NCBI GenBank assembly: GCA_034506255.1
Contig: JAPDPX010000011.1
Coordinates: forward strand, 62,001-126,000
Length of the DNA: 64,000 nucleotides
Direction: 5' to 3'
DNA from: a candidate division KSB1 bacterium
GTDB taxonomy: Bacteria; Zhuqueibacterota; Zhuqueibacteria; Zhuqueibacterales; Zhuqueibacteraceae
In this document: in pieces, positions 1 through 8,977 of the stretch
Numbering within the stretch: position 1 is the stretch's first letter
How the letters are laid out: every line of letters starts with the position of its first letter
Position numbers and translations under genes: made by a program
The notes under the pieces: model-generated
The model's database searches: none
The model's input: the letters and a program-made list of their open reading frames with translations, nothing else
What the model was told of the DNA's origin: nothing

Positions 1-425
1 TTCTGGCGACCGGGCTGCAAGCCGTTGCCGAGCTGACCACCGCCGGCGTGCCGGCCACGCAAACGGTGGCCGCCGATGGCCTGATGTTGGTCTTGAACCG
101 CCAACTCAGCCCGGAAGTGGTGGTGACCGCAGTTGTCGACCAGCCTGCGCCTGCGGTGCCGTCCGCTTTTGCGTTGTGGCAAAATTATCCCAATCCTTTC
201 AATCCTGCCACCACCATTGCCTTTGCGGTGCCGCGCCGCTCACTGCTGCGTTTGGAAGTTTTTGATCTGCAGGGCCGGCGCGTGGCCGTGGCTGCCGCGG
301 GTGATTATCCGGCCGGTGTGCATCAGGTGACCTTTAATGCCGGACAGTTGGCCGCGGGCGTCTACTTCTACCGGCTCTCGGCCTCGGGCTGGGTTGCCAC
401 ACGCAAGCTCGTGCTGATGCCTTAA
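1..425 (+). CDS. C-terminal part of a secreted protein with type IX secretion sorting domain (5' partial)
   Basis: The frame is open from the first bases of the window, so this is the 3' end of a longer gene. The last ~85 residues form a Por/type A C-terminal sorting domain: a QNYPNPFNPATTIAF motif, then a beta-sandwich with FDLQGRRV and a closing GVYFYRL segment, ending in a short basic/hydrophobic tail. In FCB-type bacteria this domain directs export through the type IX system and is cleaved or anchored at the surface. The part visible upstream shows no recognisable catalytic domain, so the function of the protein is unknown. The deacetylase ending at 2686 has the same type of tail. Confidence 0.85.
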   Translation, partial: LATGLQAVAELTTAGVPATQTVAADGLMLVLNRQLSPEVVVTAVVDQPAPAVPSAFALWQNYPNPFNPATTIAFAVPRRSLLRLEVFDLQGRRVAVAAAGDYPAGVHQVTFNAGQLAAGVYFYRLSASGWVATRKLVLMP

Positions 426-483
426 GACGCATCTGCCAGGCTGGCAATGGAAAACGGACGGGCATCGTATTCCCCGGGATGAG

Positions 484-1539
484 ATGAAGATTGTCCACAC
501 CATCACGACGGATGTTGCCGTGCTCGGCGGCGGCCCGGCGGGCGTCGGTGCTGGCCTGGCTGCCGTGCGCGCCGGCGCACGCACGCTGCTCATCGAACAG
601 TATGGCTTTTTGGGAGGCATGGCGGCCGCGGCGCTGGCCCTGCCCTGGCGTTATCGCCAGGAAACCGCTTTGCTGCCGGAGTTTGAAGAAATCCTGGCGC
701 GCTGCCGCACGCTCGGGGTTTGCGCCGCTCCCTTTCCGGATTATGCCGATGCCAATTCGCGCCTGATCCTGCTCGATCCCGAGACGATCAAATATGCGCT
801 GCAGGAACAGGTCCTGGCGGCGGGTGTGGATTTGCTGTTGCACGCCAAAGTCATTATTTTGCGCCGCGTGCAGCAGAGGATCGTGACGGCCATCATACAT
901 TGCCGGGAAGGCGGGGTGTCGGTGCGGGCCACAGCTTTCATTGATGCCACCGGCACGGGGGCTTTTTGCCGCGGGAATTCACCGGTGCCGCTGGCCTATT
1001 CCTTCGTGGTGGCCGATCTCCCGCGTCTGCGCAACAGCGGGCAGGACCTGGGCGGCTACTTCGCCTGTTTTCTGCAGCAACGGGAGGCGCTGCAGCGTGT
1101 GCTGCCGGACCACGGGCTGGCGCGGCTGCAAGAGGAGCAGCCCGAGTTTCGTGCAGTGCAGAATGTCTGTTTCGATCCAGCCTGGCGCAGCGGCGAGCTG
1201 CTCATCCACCTGCTGTTTGCGCCGCCGGTATCGCCGGAGGAGGCGGCGGCTCTCACGCATGCGGAGCTGCGGGGGCAGGCGTTGTCGCATCGCCTGGTGG
1301 AATACTTCCGGAAGCAGGTGGCAGGTTTTGAGACCGCGCGCATTCTGATGACGCCGGCGCAAGTGGGGCTGCGGCGACCGTGGCAGGTTCCGGAAACGGT
1401 CGACGCCGGCAATCTTCTCGTGGCCGGTCGGCATGCACTGCCCCCCTCGCCGGACGCCGCCTGGACCAGCCTGGCACCGCATACGTTTGCCAGCGGTGTG
1501 GCTGCCGGACAACGGGCCGCGGCAATCGCCGGCATCTGA
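484..1539 (+). CDS. FAD-dependent oxidoreductase (FAD_oxidored family)
   Basis: This 351-residue protein starts at ATGAAG just after a GGGATGAG ribosome-binding-like stretch. The N-terminus carries a dinucleotide-binding Rossmann motif, VAVLGGGPAGVGAG at residues ~11-24, followed by an acidic residue in LLIEQYGFLGG, the signature of the flavoprotein family related to FAD-dependent dehydrogenases that often sit with sugar-degradation genes. The C-terminal GNLLVAGRHA segment fits the second FAD contact. It is shorter than the usual 420-450 residues, with the middle region reduced, so the substrate domain may be abbreviated. It lies 58 bases after a secreted protein and 28 bases before a secreted deacetylase, probably in one transcription unit. 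The substrate cannot be told from sequence. Confidence 0.75.
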   Translation: MKIVHTITTDVAVLGGGPAGVGAGLAAVRAGARTLLIEQYGFLGGMAAAALALPWRYRQETALLPEFEEILARCRTLGVCAAPFPDYADANSRLILLDPETIKYALQEQVLAAGVDLLLHAKVIILRRVQQRIVTAIIHCREGGVSVRATAFIDATGTGAFCRGNSPVPLAYSFVVADLPRLRNSGQDLGGYFACFLQQREALQRVLPDHGLARLQEEQPEFRAVQNVCFDPAWRSGELLIHLLFAPPVSPEEAAALTHAELRGQALSHRLVEYFRKQVAGFETARILMTPAQVGLRRPWQVPETVDAGNLLVAGRHALPPSPDAAWTSLAPHTFASGVAAGQRAAAIAGI

Positions 1540-1567
1540 AGCGTCTTCAACTTCGAAATCATTTCTT

Positions 1568-2686
1568 ATGGCGAGATTGCTCCTGCTCTGGTTGCTGCTC
1601 ACTGCGGCGGTCGCCGGTGCGCAACCACAAAAACTGATCGTCGTGCTGCGCGTGGATGACATCATGTCACGCAACCTCACCATTCTGCCGCGCAGCATTT
1701 CCGCGTTCGAACAGGCGGCGCAAAGCCGCGGTGCCAAAGTCACCTGGGTGACGATTCCCCACCGGCTGATCGAATCCGCCAACCAGGATGGCATGCTCAA
1801 ACGCGAACTGATCGCTTCCACCGGCCGCGGCCATGAGATTGCCATGCACGGCTACACCCATATTTGCCAGCGGTGCAGTCAATCCAGTCATGAGATGTTT
1901 TGCACCACGCACAATCTGCCGTTCACGTATGCCCAGCAGGAGAAGCTGGTGTACGACGGCCGGCAGATTCTGGCCGACAGTCTCGGCGTGCAAGCGCTCA
2001 CCTTCGTGCCGCCCGGCCACCATGCCGACTCCACCACCTATCGGGTTTTGGTGGATCAGGGCTTTCGCTGGATTTCAACCAGCGGGCCGGCCAAAGTGTC
2101 TGTTGCCGGGGGCCTGTTTAACCTGCCGCCACACCGCGAATACACCTGGCAAATGGTGCCGGCAAGCTATCAAGCCCGGCTGCATCAGGCGCTGCAGGAT
2201 GTGCGCAGCCTGGGCCGTGCCGACGGCTACTTTTGCCTGCTGTTCCACGATCCTTTCACGCGGCCGGGCTATGAGAATGGCCTGGTGGTGCGCTGGGTGG
2301 GGGAGGTTCTCGATTCGCTGCGTGCAGAATATGGCAGCGATCTGGTCTTTATGACACTGGCGGAGGCCGCGCAACACTTTGCCGGCCGGCTCACTGCCGT
2401 CACGCAGCACAACGCGGCCCCGCTGGCAGGTGCGCTGGTGCAGAATTATCCCAATCCTTTCAATGCGGCAACGCTGATCGAATTCCGTCTGGCGCAGGCT
2501 GCGCCGGTGCAGATGACGGTGTTCAATGCCAACGGCCAGGCGGTCGCGCAGTTGCTTGACGGCCGGCTGCCACAGGGCACCCATCGGGTTCGCTGGCAGG
2601 CCGCAGCCGCCGCCAGTGGTGTTTATTATTTGCGCTTGCAGGCGGGCGCGAGCAACACCACCTGCAAACTGCTGCTGCTCAGATGA
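1568..2686 (+). CDS. Secreted polysaccharide deacetylase-like protein with T9SS sorting domain
   Basis: Translation from ATG 1568 gives 372 residues with a clear signal peptide (MARLLLLWLLLTAAVAGAQ). The mature N-terminus has the fold markers of the NodB/DUF2334-type deacetylases: LRVDDIMSRN (metal-binding Asp pair), HEIAMHGYTH (metal-binding His) and a later FHDPFTRPG segment. The last ~85 residues are a type IX sorting domain with QNYPNPFNAATLIEF and GVYYLRL. The frame extends upstream to 1433, but a start there would overlap the preceding gene and bury the signal peptide. It likely removes acyl groups from an extracellular polysaccharide at the cell surface; the actual substrate is inferred only from family membership. 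Its stop overlaps the start of the ROK regulator (ATGA). Confidence 0.8.
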   Translation: MARLLLLWLLLTAAVAGAQPQKLIVVLRVDDIMSRNLTILPRSISAFEQAAQSRGAKVTWVTIPHRLIESANQDGMLKRELIASTGRGHEIAMHGYTHICQRCSQSSHEMFCTTHNLPFTYAQQEKLVYDGRQILADSLGVQALTFVPPGHHADSTTYRVLVDQGFRWISTSGPAKVSVAGGLFNLPPHREYTWQMVPASYQARLHQALQDVRSLGRADGYFCLLFHDPFTRPGYENGLVVRWVGEVLDSLRAEYGSDLVFMTLAEAAQHFAGRLTAVTQHNAAPLAGALVQNYPNPFNAATLIEFRLAQAAPVQMTVFNANGQAVAQLLDGRLPQGTHRVRWQAAAAASGVYYLRLQAGASNTTCKLLLLR

Positions 2687-3951
2687 AGGCCATGAGGTCT
2701 GCTGTCATGACTTCCATGCTGGAAAGCAAACTCGCCGGGTTGAACGAGATCCGGGTGTTGCGCACGATCTTTGAAGCCGGCCCGATATCGCGGGCCAAGG
2801 TGGCGCGGCGCTTGAATCTCTCGCGTGCTGCAGTGACACTCATCACACAAAAGCTGGTAAAGCACGGCCTGTTGACCACGGTGGGCAAGGGCGCCTCCAC
2901 CGAACGCGGCGGTCGCCGCGAGGTGTTGCTCGCCATCAGCCCGCGCGCCGGTTTCATCCTGGCGGCGCAGCTCGAACGCAATTTTTTCCGCTTCGGATTG
3001 CTGGACAGCAACGCACGCCACCTCGATCAGGAAACGCAACATTATGCCCTGGGCACGCCGCCGGCACAAGTGCTCGACCGCCTGATCAAGGGCATGCAGC
3101 GCATGCTGCGCAGCCACCGGGTGCCCGCCGATCGCATTCTCGGCATGGGCGTGGGCTTGCCCGGCATTTTAGATTATGAACAGGGTTGTTTGCGGGAGGC
3201 TTACACGCTGCAGGGCTGGCAGGATTTCCCCGTGCAGCGCCATCTGAGCGAAGCGCTTGCCGTGCCGGTGCATCTCGAAAACGATGTGAAGGCTGTGACG
3301 CTGGGGGAATTCCAGTTCGGCACCGGCCGCCTGGTGCGCGATTTGATTTGCCTGTGGGTGGAAGATGGCATTGGCGCCGGCATCATCGTCAACGGCCAGT
3401 TGCTGCGCGGTGCCACCTCCAGCGCCGGCGAGATCGGCTACAACGAGCTGCCGCTCAACCAGGCGGGCGGGCGCTCCCTGCTGATCACGCCGCAACAGCA
3501 CGACTGGGGCGATATCCTCTCGCATTCCAATTTGAAGGAGGCGGTGGCGCGCGGCCGTGAAGACGGCTGGGCCACCAGTCTGCCGGCGAATTGTGAAGTC
3601 GCCGACATCATCGCCGCCGCAGAATCTGGCGATCCCCTGGCCTTGCACCTGCTCAAGGACTTCGGCCGGCTGCTCGGCACGGTGTGTGTGAATCTCATCT
3701 ATGCTTTCAACCCGCCGTTGATGATTCTCCACGGGCCGCTGTTCTATCGCAGCTCACTGGTGGCGGATGAAGTGCGCGCCCATGCCGTTCGTGGCCTGTT
3801 GCGCTCGCCGGTGGAGGCGGTGGATATTCGCACCGGCATGCTGGGTGAAAATGCCGTGCTGGTGGGTGCCGCCACACTGGTGCTCGAAAATCTCTTCAAA
3901 AACTCCCCCCATCACGCCGCCCTGCGTTCGGTTCCCGCCAGCGCCCGTTGA
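2683..3951 (+). CDS. ROK-family transcriptional regulator (NagC/XylR type)
   Basis: The 422-residue protein has an N-terminal winged helix (residues ~15-75: ISRAKVARRLNLSRAAVTLITQKL) followed by a ROK sugar-kinase-like domain with GVGLPGILD, LENDVKAVTLGEF and GIGAGIIVNG segments. The cysteine zinc motif CxCGxxGC usual in ROK proteins is absent where it should follow the GEIGYNE segment. The ligand domain therefore folds without that zinc, as in some regulator-only members. Start and stop of the previous gene overlap by four bases, implying translational coupling with the deacetylase. Family knowledge suggests repression relieved by a sugar or sugar phosphate; likely targets are the glycosidase genes on either side, which is an inference. 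Confidence 0.85.
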   Translation: MKAMRSAVMTSMLESKLAGLNEIRVLRTIFEAGPISRAKVARRLNLSRAAVTLITQKLVKHGLLTTVGKGASTERGGRREVLLAISPRAGFILAAQLERNFFRFGLLDSNARHLDQETQHYALGTPPAQVLDRLIKGMQRMLRSHRVPADRILGMGVGLPGILDYEQGCLREAYTLQGWQDFPVQRHLSEALAVPVHLENDVKAVTLGEFQFGTGRLVRDLICLWVEDGIGAGIIVNGQLLRGATSSAGEIGYNELPLNQAGGRSLLITPQQHDWGDILSHSNLKEAVARGREDGWATSLPANCEVADIIAAAESGDPLALHLLKDFGRLLGTVCVNLIYAFNPPLMILHGPLFYRSSLVADEVRAHAVRGLLRSPVEAVDIRTGMLGENAVLVGAATLVLENLFKNSPHHAALRSVPASAR

Positions 3952-4087
3952 CCCGCAGCGAACGATTCCCGCCAGACATCACGGTTGGCCGGTTCCAAAC
4001 AATCTTCCGGAAGCAGCACATACAGCGCCCTGCCCGCGGGTGCGGTGCCAACCGCCACGGCATCGCATCGACAGAGCCGGGCCGCGA

Positions 4088-5242
4088 CTACTGTGCACGC
4101 CAGGGCAGCCGCGCCGGCGTGCGATAGAAGGTCGCCCGCAAAGTGTCCGCCAGCTCGTCCTGATTGCGGCGCAAGCCCTCATAGAAGAAGAACACCTCGC
4201 CGGCATACCCCTGCTGCCGGTTGTAGGCGAGCGCGGCCAGCAGATAGTCCACCGGCATGCGATAATCACCGAGGTTCATCAAGATGCCGGGATGGAGCAG
4301 GCGTTGCTGAGCGGGAGTGAGGCCGATTTTCTGCGGTGCCATTTCATCCAGTGTGCGGCGATAGTCGGCGAAGCTGTAGCGATACACCTGAGGATGCACC
4401 GCATCGGCATACCCGCCGCGAATCCAGGCCGGCCAGTCCTGCAGATATTCCTCGTATGACCAGGGATAAACACTCGGTGCCCAGGAGACGATGGCCTGCG
4501 GCTTGACGGCTTTGACGGCACGATACAGGCGCTGTGCAAAGGCATTGAGTTTGTCCGCCCGCCAGCGCAACCAGGCGGGGTCTTTGGCATCCCGCGGGGG
4601 AGGCGCGCCGTGGTGTTCGGCACGATACAGGCTGTCGGTGAAGGCGGAGTAGCCGCCCTCGCTGGGATTGGCCGGCAGCCGGTCGTCGCCCTGCACCCCA
4701 TCGACGGCATAATTGCGCACAACCTCCAGCACCAGCGCCAGCATGAATTCCTGCACTTCCGGATGATAGGGATTCATCCATTCGAAGCCGTTTTTGGTGA
4801 GCAGTTTGCCGTCGCGATCGCGCTCGGCCCAATGCGGTTTGCGGCGCAGCAAATGGCCACCGTTTTCCTGATAAGAGGCAGAAAAGCCGAATTCAAACCA
4901 CGGGATCACGGCAAGCCCGTGACGGTGGGCGGCAGCGCTCAACTCCTGCAGCGGATCGCGATCGCCGTAACGCGGATCGATGGCCAGGCCGAACAAACTG
5001 TCCATCACCGCGCTGCGATAGGTGGTCATGGCCTTGTTCCACACCACCGGATAGACGACATTGAAATGGTGCTCCGCGAGAAAATGCATCGCGGCTTCGA
5101 TGCGGGCGCGGCTGTCCAGCACCTCGCTGTCAACATTGGTGAGCCAGACGCCGCGCAGTTCGACGGGCATGGCCACGGTTTGCGCGGACAGGGAGCGGCA
5201 GGTCAGGCTCAGGATCATGAGCAGCAAAATCACAATGTGCAT
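4088..5242 (-). CDS. Secreted GHL10-type glycoside hydrolase-like protein
   Basis: The protein has 384 residues from ATG 5242, one base after the stop of the upstream gene, and starts with a signal peptide (MHIVILLLMILSLTCRSLSAQ). The TIM-barrel pattern of the GHL10/DUF187 family is visible: an N-terminal ELRGVWLTNVDS strand, FNVVYPVVWN, a WFEFGFSA strand, NPYHPEVQEF and a YAVDGVQGDDR segment carrying the acidic residues at the barrel end. Family members act on, or are suspected to act on, peptidoglycan or other glycans outside the cytoplasm. An upstream in-frame start exists at 5275 but would place the signal peptide internally. It is probably co-transcribed with the GH38-related enzyme before it. 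Confidence 0.8.
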   Translation of the reverse strand: MHIVILLLMILSLTCRSLSAQTVAMPVELRGVWLTNVDSEVLDSRARIEAAMHFLAEHHFNVVYPVVWNKAMTTYRSAVMDSLFGLAIDPRYGDRDPLQELSAAAHRHGLAVIPWFEFGFSASYQENGGHLLRRKPHWAERDRDGKLLTKNGFEWMNPYHPEVQEFMLALVLEVVRNYAVDGVQGDDRLPANPSEGGYSAFTDSLYRAEHHGAPPPRDAKDPAWLRWRADKLNAFAQRLYRAVKAVKPQAIVSWAPSVYPWSYEEYLQDWPAWIRGGYADAVHPQVYRYSFADYRRTLDEMAPQKIGLTPAQQRLLHPGILMNLGDYRMPVDYLLAALAYNRQQGYAGEVFFFYEGLRRNQDELADTLRATFYRTPARLPWRAQ

Positions 5243-5243
5243 G

Positions 5244-7697
5244 TCACCCCTCTGCCTCCAGGCGAAAGCAGTCAATGCCGGCGCTCAACGCGCGGCAACA
5301 TTGCAGCGCGCGGTGCTCATGGTTCAGCCCGGGGCCCCATTGCACCATGAAACGGAATTCATGAAAGCCGCCCAGCCCTGCTTCAAAATTGGTTTCCCAG
5401 TAATTCGTCATCAACCAGGCGTAAAGCTGCATGGGCTCGTTTTCCAGCCCGGGCATGCCCTGCAGCAGGCGCGGTTTGACGCGCAGATCGCCGAGTTGCA
5501 TCAAGTTGCAATCGGGGGTGGCGAGGGCAATGCCGTAATCTTCCGCCACCCAGGCCAGACCCTCCTGGATGCTGTAGAAATCCGTCAGCGTGCCGGGCAG
5601 TTGATCCAGGCGCGGCCGGACCGCTGCGCCGGCCTTGTCGAGCCATAGTTGGAAAGGCCGGTCGCCGGGGGCAAACGGCAGGGCGAGGTAGAGATTTTCC
5701 GGCTCCCAGAGATGGTCTTTGTTGATGCGCACCGTCACGTCGACACGCGGTGCATGCCCGTGCGGCCGGAGTTCGACCAAAAACAGACTGGTGCCCGGCA
5801 GCGCATAGCGCAATTCTGCTGTGCTCCACACGCTGCCACTGCTGACGGCTTCCACGGCCATCAGCCGGCCAGCCGTGCGCACGACATTCACGCCTTTGCG
5901 ATTGCGTCCCATGAGCTTGCGCACGTTCGTCATTTGGCTGCGCTCCGGCACCGGCGTGATTTCATAAACCGGCGTGAATGCGCCGTGCTCCCGCCGCGGG
6001 TCGAGCAACTCCACGCGCTGCTGCTTGTCGAACCAGGAGGTAATCCCGCTGTTTTCCTGCCAGGAGATGCGCACCCACGGGGTCTCCACAAAGTGGCTGC
6101 CGTGTTGCATGCCGGTTTCGGTTTGTGCCACGTCCAGAACGCCCTCCACACCCCGCAACTGAAAGCTGCTGGTCGTGTTTTCCGCCGGGGTTTTCACCGG
6201 CCGCACTTCGAATGTCTTCTCTTCTCCAGCCGCCAGCGTGCAGGCAACGCCGATCAGAACGCCGCGCGGCACTTCTTCCATCTGATGCGCCACCGGCGCG
6301 GCGGCGGACCCCTCCCAAACTGCCACGCCCTGATCGAGTTGCCGCTCGAAAAACTCGAAGTGATGCACCAGCATCTTCGCAATGTCATGCACTGCATGAT
6401 CACCAGGATTCACGACGCGGTAACGCAACGGCATGTCCGGCCGCATGCCCGCGGCCCCGAGCTGGCGGCGCGCCTCTTCGAGATGGACTTGTATCCCTTC
6501 GTAAGCCGCAATCGCAAAGGCCTTCTTGCGTGCGGAAATGATCAGCGGCACCCAGTTCCAGGGATGGGAGACCGATTCCGATCCTTGAAAAGTATGCTCG
6601 GCAAACATGGTCAGGTCATATTCGACGGCGCTGCAATCTGCCGGCGTCACCTGTGGATAACGCCGGCACAACTGCCGGTAGTGGCGCAAATCGCGCTGGG
6701 CCTGCCGGAAGATTTTGGTGTACTGCGGGCAGCTTGCGGGGCCGTCCGACCACCAATCCGGCCAGTCCCCGCGATACACCGGCAGCGTGATGCCGGTGCG
6801 TCGCACGATCTGAAAGAACTCGCCCAGTGTCACCATCTGCAACCGGATGTGGCGGCCATGGGTCTCGTTCCAGCGCTGGATCATGGTAATGATGTGGCCG
6901 CTGGGAGGCGCATTGTCGTTGCGCAGGCCGGAGACCATCACCGGCACGAAGTCGAAGGGGTAGCCCTCCTGCCGCAGTCTGGCAAGGTAGCGCGGGATGC
7001 GGGTGGTGGCAATGGGCCAAACCTCGCCATACATCGCGGACAGCGGAAACTCGTCCTTGATGAGATACGTTGCGGCCGCACCCGGCATCACCCCGAGATC
7101 ATTGCCAAAGTGGTAATGTTCGCCATTCCACACCAGCACGCGCTGGCCGTGCGGCGTTTCCCACCAGAAGGGGAATTGCTTGCGGCCGACGGGAAACATG
7201 CCGTGATGCGTGTGCACGCAACTGAAGAGATTTTCCACCCCGTTGTCGACCAGCGCCTGGGCGAAACCCCAACTGTAGCCGTTGATGTCGGCGGTCATTG
7301 CGGCATCGACGGGCACGCCGATTTTCCGGCCGTAGGTCGTGGCGCGTGCGATCATCCGGCGGAGGAGATCGAAATCGGGCAGTTCGGTCAGATTGAGATA
7401 GCTGGCCGACAGACCGATTTCGCCGGCTTGCAACGCCTGCTCGAAGGCCTGAATCTCCTCATGGCCGGCCTGCTGCAGGAACTTTTCCACCGGCCAGAAG
7501 GTCTCGCAGGTCCATTTGAAGCCGTCGAAATGCGGGTTGCGCCGGGCCCGGGAATCCGCCAGAATGCGCAAAGCCTGGCGGATGAAATCCACATGCCAGC
7601 GTTCGATGCGCGGCTGAAATTCGGTGTAGCCAATGTCGGTGTGGGAGTGATGAATGAGATACAGCGTGTGCGGGGCGGTGGCGTGGCGCTCGGGCAT
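5244..7697 (-). CDS. GH38-related glycoside hydrolase (DUF5054 type)
   Basis: From ATG 7697, preceded by CCAGGATCGCAT, the product is 817 residues; an in-frame TTG at 7730 would add 11 residues with a poorer ribosome site. The N-terminus reads LYLIHHSHTDIGYTEFQ, the histidine/aspartate metal motif of the GH38-like catalytic domain in its DUF5054 variant. A second conserved stretch, MTADINGYSWGF, supplies the predicted nucleophile region. The C-terminal half is beta-rich, as in alpha-mannosidases. No signal peptide is seen, so it probably acts in the cytoplasm on imported oligosaccharides. The next gene downstream begins one base after its stop, so the two are coupled. Confidence 0.8.
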   Translation of the reverse strand: MPERHATAPHTLYLIHHSHTDIGYTEFQPRIERWHVDFIRQALRILADSRARRNPHFDGFKWTCETFWPVEKFLQQAGHEEIQAFEQALQAGEIGLSASYLNLTELPDFDLLRRMIARATTYGRKIGVPVDAAMTADINGYSWGFAQALVDNGVENLFSCVHTHHGMFPVGRKQFPFWWETPHGQRVLVWNGEHYHFGNDLGVMPGAAATYLIKDEFPLSAMYGEVWPIATTRIPRYLARLRQEGYPFDFVPVMVSGLRNDNAPPSGHIITMIQRWNETHGRHIRLQMVTLGEFFQIVRRTGITLPVYRGDWPDWWSDGPASCPQYTKIFRQAQRDLRHYRQLCRRYPQVTPADCSAVEYDLTMFAEHTFQGSESVSHPWNWVPLIISARKKAFAIAAYEGIQVHLEEARRQLGAAGMRPDMPLRYRVVNPGDHAVHDIAKMLVHHFEFFERQLDQGVAVWEGSAAAPVAHQMEEVPRGVLIGVACTLAAGEEKTFEVRPVKTPAENTTSSFQLRGVEGVLDVAQTETGMQHGSHFVETPWVRISWQENSGITSWFDKQQRVELLDPRREHGAFTPVYEITPVPERSQMTNVRKLMGRNRKGVNVVRTAGRLMAVEAVSSGSVWSTAELRYALPGTSLFLVELRPHGHAPRVDVTVRINKDHLWEPENLYLALPFAPGDRPFQLWLDKAGAAVRPRLDQLPGTLTDFYSIQEGLAWVAEDYGIALATPDCNLMQLGDLRVKPRLLQGMPGLENEPMQLYAWLMTNYWETNFEAGLGGFHEFRFMVQWGPGLNHEHRALQCCRALSAGIDCFRLEAEG

Positions 7698-7766
7698 ATG
7701 CGATCCTGGGGAGATGTTTGGGTCCGGCAAATCTGCGCTGAAAGATCACACGGTCCGAGTATGCAA

Positions 7767-8517
7767 TCAAACCGCCTCAAAGTCAAGAGGGGAGGCTGGC
7801 GGCGTTGTGCGGTCTTCCGGCCGTGCGTTCAGGATTCTGCCGGCGTGCATCACCAGCGTGCGGGCACAGAATTGCCGCACCAGGGCGGCGTCATGCAAGA
7901 CGATCAGCATGGTCAGATGATGCTGCTCGCGCAGGCGGCGCAGCAGGTCGAGCATGCGGCTTTGGATGAGTACCTCGAGGGAGGCAAGCGGTTCATCGGC
8001 TGCCGGGAACAGGGAACGAGTGCCAGCGCACGTGCCAGCACCACACGATGGCGCTGGCCCGCGCTGAGCTGCGCCGGCAGCGCCTCCTGGTCACGCGATG
8101 GAATTTCCACCATGTCCAGCAGTTGATGGGCACGGTGACGTGCAGCTGCGCGCGAGCAGGCCGTGGGCGAGCAGGGGTTCGCTGACCGCATTTGTGAATG
8201 CGCCGCAGCGGATTGAGCGCGGCGCCGGCATCCTGGAAAACGAGCTGGGCCTGCTGCCGGAAGTTTTGCAAGGCCGCGCCGCGCAGTGTGGCAAGCTCAT
8301 GGCCTTGAAAACGAATACTGCCGGTGGTTGGCCGGAGCAGCCCGAACAAACAGCGTAGCAGGGTGTTTTTGCCGCAGCCGGATTCTCCCACTAGTGCCAA
8401 CGTCTCTCCCGAAGCGATCGCCAGTGTGAAATCATGAACCACGGTTGACCCGGTACCGTCCCGGCGGCGAAAGTGAATCTCCAGATTCTCGATCTCGAGC
8501 AATGCCGGCTGGTTCAT
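7767..8517 (-). pseudogene. Broken peptide/nickel-type ABC transporter ATPase gene (OppF/DppF-like)
   Basis: Three reading frames together restore one ABC ATPase. Frame one (from ATG 8517) gives the N-terminus with Walker A GESGCGKNT, Q-loop LVFQDAGAALNPL, then ends in nonsense near 8195. A second frame carries the signature LSAGQRHRVVLARALALVP around 8020-8080. A third frame contains Walker B and D-loop AADEPLASLEVLIQSR and the H-loop LIVLHDAALVRQ down to the stop at 7767. At least two frameshifts are needed, and the Walker A serine is replaced by asparagine, which would weaken Mg/ATP binding even in a repaired protein. No permease or binding-protein gene is adjacent. Sequencing or assembly error is the alternative, but the Walker A change favours true decay. 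Confidence 0.8.
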
Positions 8518-8977
8518 GGTGGATGTGGTGGAATCCCTCAGTACCTGAAATTTGCAATTAGATTGATCCCCTGCGCTCGAAACGCCGATTGGATTGCGAC
8601 GCCCAACCACCCAGTGGGTGGTGCATAAAAAATTTTGCGGGCAACGTTGCTGTCAACTCCGGCAGGCGTGAACTGTTTTTAGTGAAGCGGCATATCGCAT
8701 TTCCCGAAACTCCTTCAGGAGTGATCTGCTCGCGGAGTTTTGTGAACACGTCATCTCTCCCGGACAACAGCAAGCCAGCATGCAAAATTCAGGAAGTAAC
8801 GTGTGGAGCAGCGCAGGCCTCTCTGACTGCAAACAAAGTATCTGCGCCACGCCCCCGCAGGTCACGGAGGCCTTACTTTCCTGTGGAAAATGACCTTGCT
8901 TTTGAGGGCGATTTATGGCAACTTCCGGCACTTTTCGGGGTTTTTGTACGAGCCAATTCCGCCGCGCTGTGAAATAG
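8518..8977. other. Non-coding stretch upstream of the sigma factor
   Basis: This 460-base gap between the broken ATPase and the sigma factor holds no convincing gene. Most of it (8544-8793) is the MITE-like element described separately. The remaining ~180 bases directly before the sigma factor are the only room for its promoter. A TGGCAACTT stretch near 8926 resembles the AAC core of ECF-type -35 boxes, but I cannot pair it with a convincing -10. Confidence 0.5.
8544..8793. repeat. MITE-like element, copy 1, with 14-bp terminal inverted repeats
   Basis: The left end is CCTGAAATTTGCAA (8544-8557) and the right end ATGCAAAATTCAGG (8780-8793); the reverse complement of the right end matches the left at 12 of 14 positions. 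The right ~70 bases (GGAGTTTTGTGAACACG... to the end) match the copies at 50640-50702 and, reversed, 63723-63790. The left half differs from those copies. There is no transposase frame. The 250-base size fits a non-autonomous miniature element. Confidence 0.65.

Noticed and set aside
5649..8126. Very long plus-strand open frame (about 825 codons)
   Set aside because: It lies antisense to the GH38-related gene, has no domain or ribosome-binding site, and its composition (His/Arg/Gln-rich) is typical of a shadow frame in GC-rich DNA.
8920..8970. ECF-type autoregulatory promoter upstream of the sigma gene
   Set aside because: A GCAACTT box is visible, but no matching -10 sits at the required distance, and the second candidate upstream of the RskA-like gene has a different spacing.
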